Below, in pieces: positions 22,483 to 33,699 of a DNA stretch of 64,000 bases. Both the position numbers and the translations under genes were made by a program. Within the stretch, counting starts at the first letter, position 1. Each line of letters opens with the position of its first letter. The notes under the pieces were generated by a model. It ran no database searches. It was not told where the DNA came from and saw only the letters and a list, made by a program, of their open reading frames with translations. Source of the stretch: Nectonema munidae. Its lineage: Eukaryota > Nematomorpha > Nectonematoida > Nectonematidae. The stretch is taken from assembly GCA_030549495.1 (NCBI GenBank), contig JAUIRK010000903.1, positions 1,364,001 through 1,428,000 on the forward strand. The letters run 5' to 3'.

Positions 22483-22677
22483 GAGGGGCCGGGAACCTTT
22501 TTGACTAAAAGAGCCCAAAAAACACATATTTTAAAATCTAATCCTCTGAGAGCCATATATATTTTTAAATACTGATTACAACTAAATGGAAAAAGAAGAC
22601 CAACCATTTTAGAGTATAATAAGACTCTGAATTTATTTTAAACAACATTGTTTTATCGAAGTTATTTATTAATAAGC
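22483..22677. mobile_element. hAT end fragment inserted in the LTR
   Basis: GAGGGGCCGGGAACCTTTTT then GACTAAAAGAGCCC matches the end of the hAT at 53742 (CAGGGGTCGGGAACC). It stays similar for about 195 bases, to TTATTAATAAGCAAAGT. The opposite end and transposase are missing, so it is a truncated or deleted insertion in the left LTR of the gypsy element. Confidence 0.8.
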
Positions 22678-25600
22678 AAAGTCTGCATCATCATCAGCTT
22701 TATTTGTGTCGTCGTGATTCGTAATGATGACGAAATTAAGAGAGTGTAGAATTGGCAAGAAGGATAAGCATTATCGCAATACCTCCCTTTATCCTGAAGG
22801 CCACCTAATCTAACGAAAAGAGTTGTAGTGTAATCGGGAGGGTCGCTTCGTTGTCCTGGTAGATCGCCTGACTGTTTGTCGGTCTTGAATTTCATGAGTT
22901 GGTTCGTGCTTATTCTCTGTTTGATCTTCCTGATGAGTGTGTGCTTTCTGGAAGTTTTGGATCAGATCGGATTCAACTGTCGGTGGACAGGATGCCAAGT
23001 CATTCACTGAAACTCTAGATTGCTGACCATCTGCTTTCTCGATGCGAGCATAAGAATGGTTTACATCTAGCAACTTGACTTCTTCAACCAGAGGGTCGTT
23101 TTTATTTTGCCTGATGAAATTTTTAAAGAGACTGATCCTTCCAATGAGTCGATTAGCCGTGTTTTGATTGAGATACCAAAACTTGCCCTTCGCGGAAATT
23201 GGAAAAACCTTTCGTGAGGTGTTGTATTGGTGCTCGTGCAAAGTAAAGATCGGAGTGAGTGTGCCACTTGAGGAATAACGCTTTCCCATCTCTGTCGGCA
23301 ACATCTGGTTTCGTAAAGCAAGTTGAATGGACTTCCAAATTATCCCATTGTACCTTTTCACTTGTCCATTACCTATCGGATGATAGGGGGTGGAGTTACT
23401 GGTGGCTATACCTCTCATGTTCAGGTACGACTTGAATTCTTGTGAGTGAAAGACCTGTGCATTGTCAGAATGAATGTACGCTAGAAAGCCGCAAAGTGTA
23501 AAGATCTGATCCAGGCATCTTATTGTTGTTGCCGCGTCCATACTAGAACAAGCGAAAATGAAAGGAAAGCATGAAAATTCATCTACCACGGTAAACATGT
23601 AACGTCGATTTGACGAGGATGGCACAGGACCTTTGAAGTCAATGCTCAGTCTTTCCATGGGGTGCGTTGCCGTAATCAGCGTGGCATTGTTGGTTTTAGG
23701 AAATCGGGACTTGAGCTCGGCGCACAGGCGACAGAATGATCAAACTTCTTTGACATCTTCAGTTGAAAAAGGTAGGTTTCGTTGGCGAATGAAATGCAAG
23801 AGTCTTGTAACACTGAGGTGGCAAAGGCTGGCATGTATATCTTCCAATTTCGTCTTGTTTCCCAGAGAAGAGCAATACGCTCGAGTGAACGCGTCAGGTG
23901 CCACATTATTCAATCCTGGCCTGTATTTGATTGAATACTTGAATGATGCAAGTTCCAGTCGCCAGCTAAGAATTTTGATATTTTTTATCTTCGTTCGTTT
24001 TCTGTCATCGAACATAAACGCGACGGACCGCTGATCCATTACCAATTCAAAGGGACGGCGAGCTCATAAGTGCGCCCACTTTCTGACAGCTTCCACGATC
24101 GATAATGCCTCCTTCTCGACTGATGGATATAATTTCTCGCTCCCTTGCAATGTACGAGACATGAACGCAACGGGCCTACCTTCTTGATTAAGTGTAGCTG
24201 AAATAGCTATTTCAGAAGCATCACATTCTATCAGAAATGATTTTTCTTCGTTCACTCATTTTAGGCTCGCTTTCTCCAAATCCTTTTTCAAAATCTCAAA
24301 GGCGGTTACGGCAATTTTCGATAAAGGAAAGCAATGTGAATCGACGAGAGGTTTAACTTTATCAGAAAATGGAGGCAACCACTTGGCGTAATAAGCGAAG
24401 AGACCCATGGCGCGACGAAGTGATGTCGTGCTTGTAGGAACAGGAAGTTCTTTTAGAGGGCGCAACCGTTCGGGATCAGGCTGAATTCGATTGTTACCCA
24501 CAAGATATCCCAGTACACATAAATGCTTGACCGACTTGACCGTTTTTGACTTATTTAGGGTCAGATTTCTTCTGCGAATCGCGTTTAGGAAATGTTCAAC
24601 ATTATTGTCATGTTAAGCCTGATCATTTCCAGCGATGGTGATATTATCGAGGTAGGGATAAGTATCCTGCAGTTTATCCTCTTCAACAATTGTATCTATT
24701 ATTCTTTGAAAGGCAGCTACACCTTTTGTTACGCCAAAGAGGATTCGTGTAAATTCATAAAGCCGATTGTTCGCTTCAAAACCAGTGTATGTGAACTCGC
24801 TTTGATTTAAAGGTATTTGGTGGTAAGCGTTCTTGAGATCGAAGGTAGAAAACACTTTGTAATTCGCTAACTTATTAATCATGTCGTCTATTTTCGGGAG
24901 GGGATAACTGTCCAGCTCGGTAAATCTGTTTATCGTTCGCGAGTAGTCAATGCAAAGTGGTTTTTTTGAGATGTTTTTGGCAATGACGATCTGCGCTCTC
25001 CACGGGGAGTAACTTTTTTTTGTATGATTCCTTCTGACAGCAGTTTATTGATTTGTTCATTAATGAATTTGTGGTCTTCGCTGCTGTATCTTCTTGATTT
25101 GTCTGCGATGGGGCGGCAATGTTCAGTGAGGTTTGAGAACAAATATGGCGTTTGAGTGATTGCTTGATTGACAGAGCATACGTTCATCTTCCCATCAATA
25201 ACCAGATCAGCTTCACATCCTCCATATTCTACAATGAATTTATTGTGCATGCGCTGAAAATCTTGGCCCAAGATAACGTCAGCACAAAGTTTATCCATCA
25301 CACCTAGCCTAATCGAATGATAATGCCGACTATTGGCTTCTACTTCAACACAACATTCTTTGTCAACACGGGTATGCATGTCGGATAAAGCCATTGAAAG
25401 TTCTCTTCTACATTCATTGAGAGGAAGTTTAAGCCTTTTAACAGTATCGCTATTTAAGTAGCTTTCGGAACTCCCTGAATCGTATAAGGCGTGAAGTAGG
25501 TGGCTTTTGATGTAAATGACTGAAATCGCTGTTGAAAGTGATATTGGGAACGCGGCAATGATCTCAGCAGCTGTATTAACGTTAACTGCTGCTAACGACC

Positions 25601-26417
25601 TGTTGTTATTATTCATTGAACGACACACTTTTGAGTAGTGACCGATTTTCTTGCATGAGTGGCAGGCTGAATCTTTAGCGGGACACGTCGATCTGTTGTG
25701 TAGTTGACCGCCACAAAAGAAGCACTTCTTTTTGTTTTGCACAACCGAATCGAGATGTTCTGAAGAAGTGGACGCTTCTTGGGTATGATTTTGGGGAGAT
25801 GAGCTTTTGTCACCAGGTACAATTGAGACCGCCGCTATAAAGTTTTGATCCGATACGTACTTTGAGGCGTTTTGTTGTGCTCTGTCGAGTGAGAGTGTAA
25901 TGTCAAAGGCGTTTCTCAAGTCGAGAGTTTTGTTTTCCAACAACCTTTGTCTAATCAAAGATGATGAAATGCCATTGATGAAGGCGTTCCTTGTGAGATC
26001 CTCGCGATATTCTTGCGCGGTAACATTTTAAAATTCTATCTCCTTTGCTAAATTGACAAGGCCTTGCATGTACTGCTCCAACGTCTCTCCCTGACCTTGT
26101 CGTCTCGTAGCAAGTAAGTGACGTACAAATATTTCGTTGGGCTTCTTGCCAAATTTTCGAGAAAGAGTGTTGATCGCTTCGTCATAGGTTGTGCATTCTT
26201 CTACGTGCTCATATATTGTGAAAGAAACGCAGTTTATTAGTGTTCTTAGCTTGTCTGGGGCATCGTTACCACACTCGGTTATAAAATTCTCCAGACTTTT
26301 ATGCCAGTGTCTCAACTCTCTTGGTGATGTTGGGTCTAAATCAAGACGATCGGCTTTCAGCAAATTTGAGGTCATGTTGGTGTTAAAGAAACGGTCCACT
26401 AGTCGAATAAATTGACA

Positions 26418-26700
26418 TGGTACGTAAGTTGAATACTTCAGAGAAAAAATGAGGCTACAATAACGAAAGTAAAATTGAACCAGGTATATATATACAAAGG
26501 CAAAGTGTTAATTGATTGTTCTAGGTATTATTTAAATTGAATAGTTGAGGCAATAATCATCACAAGTAGATTAGTTAATTGAACAATAATTGAGGCAATA
26601 AGTATTGCAAGTACAGTAATTAATCGAATGATAACTGAAGCAGTAATTATCACAATACAAGTACAGTAGTTGAATGAGAACCGAGGCAATAATTATCACA
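26418..26700 (-). repeat. right LTR of the gypsy fossil with internal repeats
   Basis: The first 108 bases match the left LTR. The rest carries about four diverged tandem units of 40-48 bases with the core GAGGCAATAATTATCACAA and GTACAGTA. The outer end is uncertain, somewhere between about 26665 and 26760. Confidence 0.75.
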
Positions 26701-26779
26701 AACAGAAAGTTGAACATTGTTTCCCTAGTCATTTATACATGGAATAGAAACCATCGTACTATACAGGTTGGAGATTATA

Positions 26780-28400
26780 TATTTAAATATAAAAATCGTA
26801 AAATGCTAAAAAAAAATGATACTTAAAATAAAAATTTTCAAAAAATGTTTTGCATACATATTGAAAGCATCATTTCATAAATTTTACACAAATGTTCAAA
26901 CCACATAACTTTAAAATTGCGGTTTTATTTCATGAAAACAATATGATTGGTTGAAATGTTTATGTAATATATAATACTAATAATATGACGATTTTTTTCA
27001 AAATGTTGACTTATTAGTTTGAAGAAAAAATTTAACTGTTTTTCATTATTTCTTTTTCATGATATATTTTTCATTTGAAAGCTTTTCGTTTGTTGTATAC
27101 ACTGCTAGAATAATGTATTTTTGGAAAAACTTTAATTTTTTTAGTCAAAACGCTTATAACTTTCGCATTTCTCAACCAAATGTGCTATATACCAAATTAA
27201 GGCATTTTTATGGGCTTTCAGAATACATTGCTTATATTATAAGTAGTTGAGAAATACCATTTTACGGTTTTTAACGAAGAGTATTTGTAATATTTATACC
27301 TCCAAAAACCGTTTTTAGTCTCCAAAAACATTAATTGCAAATTTACATTAAATATTCGTTTTTATACCAAATGGAAAATGCTAGTTTCATTTTTGGACTT
27401 AGCTTTTGCATTTATGGTTTTAAAATATCTGAAAGCGTCAATCAGATTTGTGGTTTACTTCAAGATACTGTCTTCAAAAATATTAAAAAAAAAATAAAAT
27501 ATCTATTTTTATACCAAATCGACAATGCTTATTTTATTTCTGTACTCCATTTTAGCTAATAGAGTTAAAAAATATCTGAAAGTGGCCGAAATTTTCTTCA
27601 AAAACATTTTAGGTAAACTATTTTTAAACTAAATTGTCCTCATACCATTTTTGGCTAAGTTTTAACCATTACTATGAAAAAAAATGTGTCAAATTAGAAA
27701 TAAAATTTTTCATGCATGCCTTAAAATTATCTCATAAACATACTTTTATATTTTAAATAAAAGAAAAAACAATTTTCTCGAAAAACTCAAATCAAAAATT
27801 TCGTTTTTGATTGAAAATCATTATTAAAATTTTTTATTTAGGATAAAATTCTCACTAAAAATATCGTTCAAATTTAAAATAATTTTTTAACACAATATCG
27901 TCCATGTTTTTCATTTCTGTACTCCCTTTTGGCCATTAGAGTATAAAAATGGGCGAAAGTGTCAATCGAATTCGTAAAAATCAGTTTTTTTTATCAAGTT
28001 ATTCTCATAATCGTCATTTATTATAGTACAAATATTTGGGTTCGTCATATTTGAGTATTCATAAAAAATGAAATAGTATTTCGTTAAAATGCTTTTATAT
28101 TGTCAATGTAGTAATCTTTTGAGAAACCATATAGTTTCAAGAAACAAGTATCTAACTTCTCTACAAGGAAGATGCACCTTTTTCCAATGAACAAGTAGAT
28201 GGTGTAAAAATATAGTATTGAGAATTTGGAAAAACGTCTTGATCGTGAAGAAGCTCTTCCCTTATGAATCAAAAATTCAAACCTTTATCTTGTTAGTTTA
28301 TATTTCAATCATCAATTCACTAAAAAAGTAATGTGAAAATTTTCAACTGTAAGAATTACCATAACTAAGTCAGGTACCATTGTGTCAAGATAAATATATC
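26780..28400. repeat. AT-rich region of diverged tandem blocks
   Basis: Between about 27050 and 28000 blocks recur at irregular spacing: TATACCAAATCGACAATGC or TATACCAAATGGAAAATGC, TTTCTGTACTCC, GCTAATAGAGT or GCCATTAGAGT, AATATCTGAAAGTG or GGGCGAAAGTGTCAATCG. This looks like an old satellite or a multiply duplicated repeat. No coding is recognised. Confidence 0.45.
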
Positions 28401-28429
28401 TATTGTCAAAAAAACTTTTTATAAATGTC

Positions 28430-28612
28430 AATCGAATTTGACCAATTTTTCTTTCATTATGTAAAAGAGAGTCTTTTAGATGATAAAGGTGGAAAACTTT
28501 TTGTAATTAAAAAAAATAGAATTATGAATGATTTCAAGAAGAATCGAAATTTGAAAAAGCATTGGTTAGCTTATTTAGGATTAGTTTACCATGTCATTTT
28601 GCAACAATTTTT
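28430..28612 (+). pseudogene. orphan FLYWCH-like domain fragment
   Basis: The frame reads DDKGGKLFVIKKNRIMND then FKKNRNLKKHWLAYLGLVYH. This resembles a FLYWCH zinc-binding domain (KGGKLLVIDGxRF...KKxWRC...YHC). FLYWCH domains commonly sit at the N terminus of MULE-type transposases, and one is also read on the opposite strand near 33150-33290. The aromatic-cysteine positions are partly lost (W kept, the following Cys replaced). No transposase follows downstream. Probably a truncated MULE. Confidence 0.4.
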
Positions 28613-29339
28613 ATAAAAATTTTATTCCTGAATTAATTATTTATGATTAACTATATTATAGTTCATGAAAAATAAAAATTTTAATTTTATGAGGTCTATC
28701 AAACATGATCTGATGTCGCTTTGAGTAGAAATTTCGTCCCATCCATATTTATGAAATGGATAAAATCATCATTATCAAGAAAGGAAATTATTTTATCGAT
28801 TGGGCTTAAATATATAAAGGTCAATCTAGTGTCGAATTAACCAAATATATAACAATTTTAACCACATTGAAATGTAGTATTGATCACATGTGTATATATT
28901 GACAAAATTAATCATCATGAAATAGAGAAAGGTCGATTTGCTAAATGGGACGAAAATTTTTAAAAATGATAAAAAAATATCTGACCACAAATTAACCAAA
29001 GTTTAACAGTAACCGCAATTTAAATCTAGAATGACAAAAGTATTTTCAGAATCAAATTGAGCATCTTTGATTTGCTGTGCATGGATAAGTTTATTTAAAA
29101 ATTATGAGAAAAAGCGTTTGGCATTAAGTCATCTGTGAATGTTAATTTAGTAACCCGTGGAATTTTTTGGGTGAATTAATCACCAAAATTTAGTATATTA
29201 AATAAATTAAGATAATATTAAGCCAAAAAATGTGGAATTATAATATATTTTGAAGTTAATATATTTGCCATTGATTGACAGGTTTGATTGATTTTTAGGA
29301 AAAATAAATGCCATCATCAGATTCGCAATCAATTATGAA

Positions 29340-29485
29340 GCGTGAGTAAGGTTGCTTAGATACTGGGTTTTGATAACTCAAGGTTTTGGGTTCGATCCCG
29401 CATCAAGCCTACTTTCTCATAGTTCGATACAAGCGGCGCAATTGTGCCTTCTCGATGAAAACACCCCATGCTACCTTTACCTTTA
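29340..29485 (+). mobile_element. tRNA-derived SINE (family A), best copy
   Basis: GCGTGAGTAAGGTTGCTTAG, a good B box GGTTCGATCCCGC, then ATCAAGCCTACTTTCTCATA, GATACAAGCGGCGCAATTGT and a TACCTTTACCTTTATTT tail. It is closely similar to 51767-51893 and more distantly to 18174-18298. Three copies in 64 kb show a successful family. Confidence 0.88.
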
Positions 29486-29608
29486 TTTAGTAGGTTCACG
29501 TGAGAATTTTGTAAAAATATTCAATATTTTAAGAAAAAAAGGGGGCGGGAAATAAAAATAGCCCGTCATGAATAGGGTTAACATTTTCATTTCTGTCACT
29601 ACACATAG

Positions 29609-29896
29609 CAGTGCTTCTCAAATTTTTTTACTCTAGGATGCACCTATGAAATAACTAAAACTTTGGGGCGCACCATTGAGATAGATTGATATGGAAAAAT
29701 CGGTCATAAAATTTTAAAATAAAAATTATAAAGAAGTACATACTACATGTGTTGTCCATTATTTAGTCGTTTCTCGCACCCCCTGTTATGACCCCTTATT
29801 AATAATCGCGAATCTAGATGGAATCTTAGGGTTCACATGGCAACCTTTCATGGCGCACCTGGCTATCTTCAAGGGTGCACCGTTTGAGAAGCACTG
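29609..29896. mobile_element. hAT MITE (CAGTGCTTCTCAAA ends)
   Basis: A perfect 14-base inverted repeat, CAGTGCTTCTCAAA, bounds 288 bases. The flanks ACACATAG and CCATATAG match at 6 of 8. The subterminal parts GGGGCGCACCATTGAG and GGTGCACCGTTTGAG also mirror each other. There is no transposase. It abuts the 3' end of the RTE LINE and is probably inserted into it. Confidence 0.85.
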
Positions 29897-32341
29897 CCAT
29901 ATAGATTCAGGCTTTACTTTTTCTTTCACCTTCATTGGCATTCTTCTGTCAGAAAGGACTCCTGCTACATTTCGCCAGTTTCTCCATCCTGCTTGTATTC
30001 TATTTATTTCGATTTCTTCGTTGCCGTCCTCAACCACGTTTGACCTTAGATATAGGAAGTCTCTTACCTTAGTTATTGGTTGTCCATCTAGTTTTATGCT
30101 TCTGCTTCTTGTATTTTCATTCTTGTCTTGCTCCTATTCTTTTACTTTTATCTTTAAGTATTCACTCTTTTTCCTGCTTATTTGCAGTCCTCGACTTTCT
30201 AGCATTTCAGGCCATGCTTCCATTCTTTCTTCAACTTCTTGGCTTGTCTCTCCCACTATCACCACATCGTCTGCGTAAATAATTTCCCACGGCGCTCCTC
30301 TTCTTACATCTTTTGTCAATACATCTAACACTACGTTGAAGAGAAAAGGACTTGGAACTGATCCGTGATGTAGGCCAACTCTCATCTCAAACTTCTGTCA
30401 TACCAATTAAAGTTTTCTCTCGTTTTCGCACTTCTATTCATCTCCTAATCAATCTAATATACTTTTCTGGCACCAACTTTTTTCTCAAAGATCTCTTGCC
30501 TCGGTGCGTGATCGTATGCTTTTTTCATGTCTATAAACGCTATGTGGAGCTCCTTTTGCTTTTCTCTCTATTTTTCCATCATTTGTCTTAGTATGAACAT
30601 TGCATTTGTAGTTCCCTTTGGGGCATAAATCTAAATTGGCTTTTCTTCTTAGTCTCTGCTCTAAGATTTTCTTCCAAATCTTCATCGTATGGGATATGAG
30701 CTTTATTCCAAGATAGTTTGAACGTTCCTGCACATCTCCTTTTTCTTTGAAAATAGGTTCTATTATACTCTCTTTCCACTCCTGTGGTAACCTCTTGTTC
30801 TTCAATCTCCTCCATTAGTTGCCACAATATATCCGCTCCATCTTCTCCTAATGCTTTCCATGCTTCCACCGATATGCTATCAAGCCCGATTGCTTTGTTA
30901 TTCTTTATCTTTTTTATTTCCATCTCAACCTCCTTTCTTTCTACCTGCTTTATTGGTCCTTCACATGCAATCCCGTCTTCGCAATCTTGTCTATAATTTT
31001 CTTCATTTAGCAGTACTGAAAAATATTTTTTCCACCTCTCGAGGATTTTCCCATTATTCTTTAATGTTTGCCTTAAACATCTTTTATTTCTTTGCCCTGC
31101 TGTATATCTTTCGTTGCTCTGTTTCTGTTTTTTTGCTAACTAATTTGCACAAGCGCAACAGCTACTTTTTTCTTTGCTTCTTTTTTAGCGCATTGATACT
31201 CTAATTTATTCGTTTTGTCTCTTGTTTACTCCCATCTGTTCTTTGCATTTTGCTTTTTCTTTATTTTGTCTTGTATCTTTGATTTCCACGTACAGTACTA
31301 GTAGGATTACTGAAGATTCTACTTAAAACTTCTATGGCTGTATTTGTCACAACTTTGGAGTTTTTCTCCCACCAAACTTTTACATTGCGTATGTTACCTT
31401 ATATTCTGTTTAACACCTTTATCCTAAACTCTTGTCGTTTATTTTCTTCCATCAATTTTGTCCACTTTATCTTCCTCTCTTTTCTTCCTACGTTTTGGCA
31501 TTTTCAAGAAAAGACTTAGGATGACTAATCTATGTTGTGGAGCCAAATGGTCGCCCGAAACAGTCCATTACTTCATTTATCTTCGCTCGTGAATACATAA
31601 GAAAATCTATCTTTGATACACCCGCTCCATTCGTGTAAGTTATGCTTTGCTCTTTTCTTTTGGAAAAGAATGTGTTTGCTACGATGAGATCCATAAACAA
31701 CTCTCCACTACTCTTTCCCCTTCTGTATTTATCTTTCCAAATCCATGACCGCCATGTATTCTTTCAAAGCTTCGTTCAAAATTCCAGGGTGTGGGATGTA
31801 TGCACTTGTTGCATGCAAAGTACTTGTACCAAACACCAACATCATCATGGTTATCATCTCCTTCTCTATTCACATTTACAACATTTTCTTTCTTGTTAGG
31901 TGCAAGTATAATTCCAACTCCATTTTTCCCTTCTGGTGTGGCGCCGCTATATTAAAATTTGTATCCTTTATATAGTTCTTGTGCTTTATTTTCTTTCCAC
32001 CTGGATTCTTGCACGCACAATACACTCACTCTTCTCATCTTCATCAATTCCACAACTTTCTTTCTTCGTCCATTCACGGTTCCAACATTTAAGGTTCCTA
32101 CTCTGATACGACTTTTAGCTTTTTTCTTTAGCCGCACAGCCCATTGCACGGTAGCCCTTGTATTTTCACAACGATTGGGCGAGACCTCTGCGCGTCACTT
32201 ACGGGGTACGCCTTAGTCTTTACATGAAAATTTTTATTTAGGCTCATCATAGTTTTGGTGTTGGCAGAAATGCTTTTCACGGCCGGATGCCCTTCTTCGC
32301 CAACCCTCGCCCATTTATCCGGGCTTGGGACCGACACTAAA
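29897..32341 (-). mobile_element. RTE-clade LINE, decayed
   Basis: On the minus strand the 5' end (near 32341) reads SPDKWARVGEEGHPAVK. It is followed by the start of an APE-type endonuclease, RIRVGTLNVGTVNGR then LCVQESRWKENKAQEL (31952-32149). The RT region gives RLPQEWKESIIEPIFKEKGD and SNYLGIKLISHTMKIWKK (30485-30805). The YADDVV catalytic box with VGETSQEVEERME is at 30134-30385, and the thumb NRIQAGWRNWRNVAGVLSDR at 29900-30037. These are RTE/BovB-type signatures. At 2.4 kb it is shorter than a full RTE. The middle of the endonuclease is poorly kept, and the pieces lie in different frames with several shifts and stops between 30040 and 31950. The 3' end is lost at the hAT MITE. Confidence 0.88.
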
Positions 32342-33690
32342 AATTGCGCAGAAGGTAATTTATTGAAGTTTTCTTTTATGCTTTCAACTGGAACAAACGA
32401 TAATGCTGATAAACATTTGACTAATAAAGTGATATCAGGGGGGTTGCTTTCATATTCGTTTTCAAGCCCAAATTCTTTTGTTTTCCTTAAAATAGACTGA
32501 TTTAAATTAAAAAAACATCCTGATATGTGTGTATTTGGTAGTTTTTTTTTGAAAAGCTTTTTTTACTGCTAACTCCAAATTTGAATAAAGTGCAAATCGT
32601 AGATAAGTAAGATATTACTCTCTCATAAACTTCTTATATTTTTTGGCAACAAAAAATAAGCAATTGGAGGATAATTAATCCTAACTTTGCAGTCAAAAGT
32701 GTACAGTTGGTAAAACATTGAAGGAACAACTTGAAAAGTTGCATAAAAAAACATCACCTTCAAGAAGATGCGTAAAGAAGTATCTCTCATCAAAGAATTC
32801 TTGAAGAATCTTGGGATACTGAATCTTTAAGTATCAAACTTCCCATATTCATTGGGTATTTCAAGGTATAAAGTTGTAAGAGCGATAAATTTATATTTTT
32901 TTAGCTTTTTACTCTTAATTGCTGTTCTAGGCCATTTGTTTAGGCACTCCAAACAAAGAAGTAGCTGGAACTTGATTCAATGCTTCAGAGATCGAATATC
33001 TATATGAACTATTAGCTGAAGATTCCAAATTCTTTAAAAATTTCTAAACTTGACTGTATAGGATCACCATCATGTGTATGAAGAGATTCAGTTTTAACAA
33101 CTCTTTCATTAAAGTTGAATTACATTTTAATTTTTATATTGTCTACATCTCCAATGCCTCCTATCATTATTATAGGTTTTTCGAAATAAATATTCATGGC
33201 CATCTAATATTAGAACATTACCTTTTGTAGATTTGGTTATTGTGAACATTTAATGAAGAAAAGTATAATAAAGACACAATCACAACAAAAAATAAGCCTT
33301 TGTTAACAAAAAGTTGTATAATGGACCTTTAACAAGAGAGACACAATTCAAAAGTGTTATAGGCATTAAGAGATTATACCTACTTCATGGATATGTAATA
33401 CAGCTGATTGATGTTATGAGTTATCACTAATTTTGATTTATTATATGTAAAATTTCATATTGTATGGTAGGAGTTTAATGTAAGATGGTGTAAGTAATAG
33501 GGAACCCTTCAATGCCTTTTCATAACCAAACTCTAAATCTTTCTGGTTGCAAAAATGGCAGAAAAACTCGAAAGTTGAAAATAACTTAAATTCTTCATCA
33601 TTGATTTCCTGACATGTTGCATGAATTTTTTTGCAAACAGAGCAAAAGAAACTGTTCTAAAAAATAACTTTATTAAAATCTTTACAAAAC
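32342..33690 (-). mobile_element. MULE-type transposon remnant: PHD-like finger, FLYWCH, DDE core
   Basis: Reading right to left on the minus strand: a PHD-like finger (about 33530-33690), FFCSVCKKIHATCQEIND then FFCHFCNQ. Next a FLYWCH domain (about 33150-33290), KGNVLILDGHEYLFRKTYNN then HWRCRQYK. Then SISEALNQVPATSLFGVPKQ. The MULE core near 32690-32770 reads FFYATFQVVPSMFYQLYTF, where intact enzymes have DGTFKxxPxxFxQLYT, so the first catalytic Asp is lost. Further left, near 32345-32500, comes INLNQSILRKTKEFGLENEY then LSALSFVPVESIKENFNKL. Frameshifts and stops separate most blocks. The element stops abruptly at 32341, where the RTE LINE starts. The C-terminal part should lie beyond the LINE, but I do not see it. 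Confidence 0.72.
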
Positions 33691-33699
33691 GTAAAACCT

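Larger units (their letters stand above)
22375..26760 (-). mobile_element. Ty3/gypsy LTR retrotransposon fossil
   Basis: A minus-strand element of the Ty3/gypsy family. Recognisable parts from right to left: right LTR from 26418; Gag about 26030-26400; nucleocapsid with two CCHC knuckles about 25600-25750; protease with a DSGSS-type site about 25200-25560; reverse transcriptase about 24400-25080; RNase H about 23950-24400; integrase about 22800-23900, including the core region. The part order gag-PR-RT-RH-IN is normal for the family. The coding region is broken in roughly half a dozen places and the element is not functional. The two LTRs share about 108 aligned bases with about three differences, suggesting a modest age. 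An hAT fragment interrupts the left LTR. The right outer boundary is uncertain. Confidence 0.9.

Noticed and set aside
29560-29608. Continuation of the RTE or MULE left of the hAT MITE
   Set aside because: Translation of the flank in all minus-strand frames gave no recognisable continuation of either element.
30076-32216. Many plus-strand frames over the RTE element
   Set aside because: Antisense shadows of the minus-strand LINE, which carries recognisable endonuclease and RT motifs.
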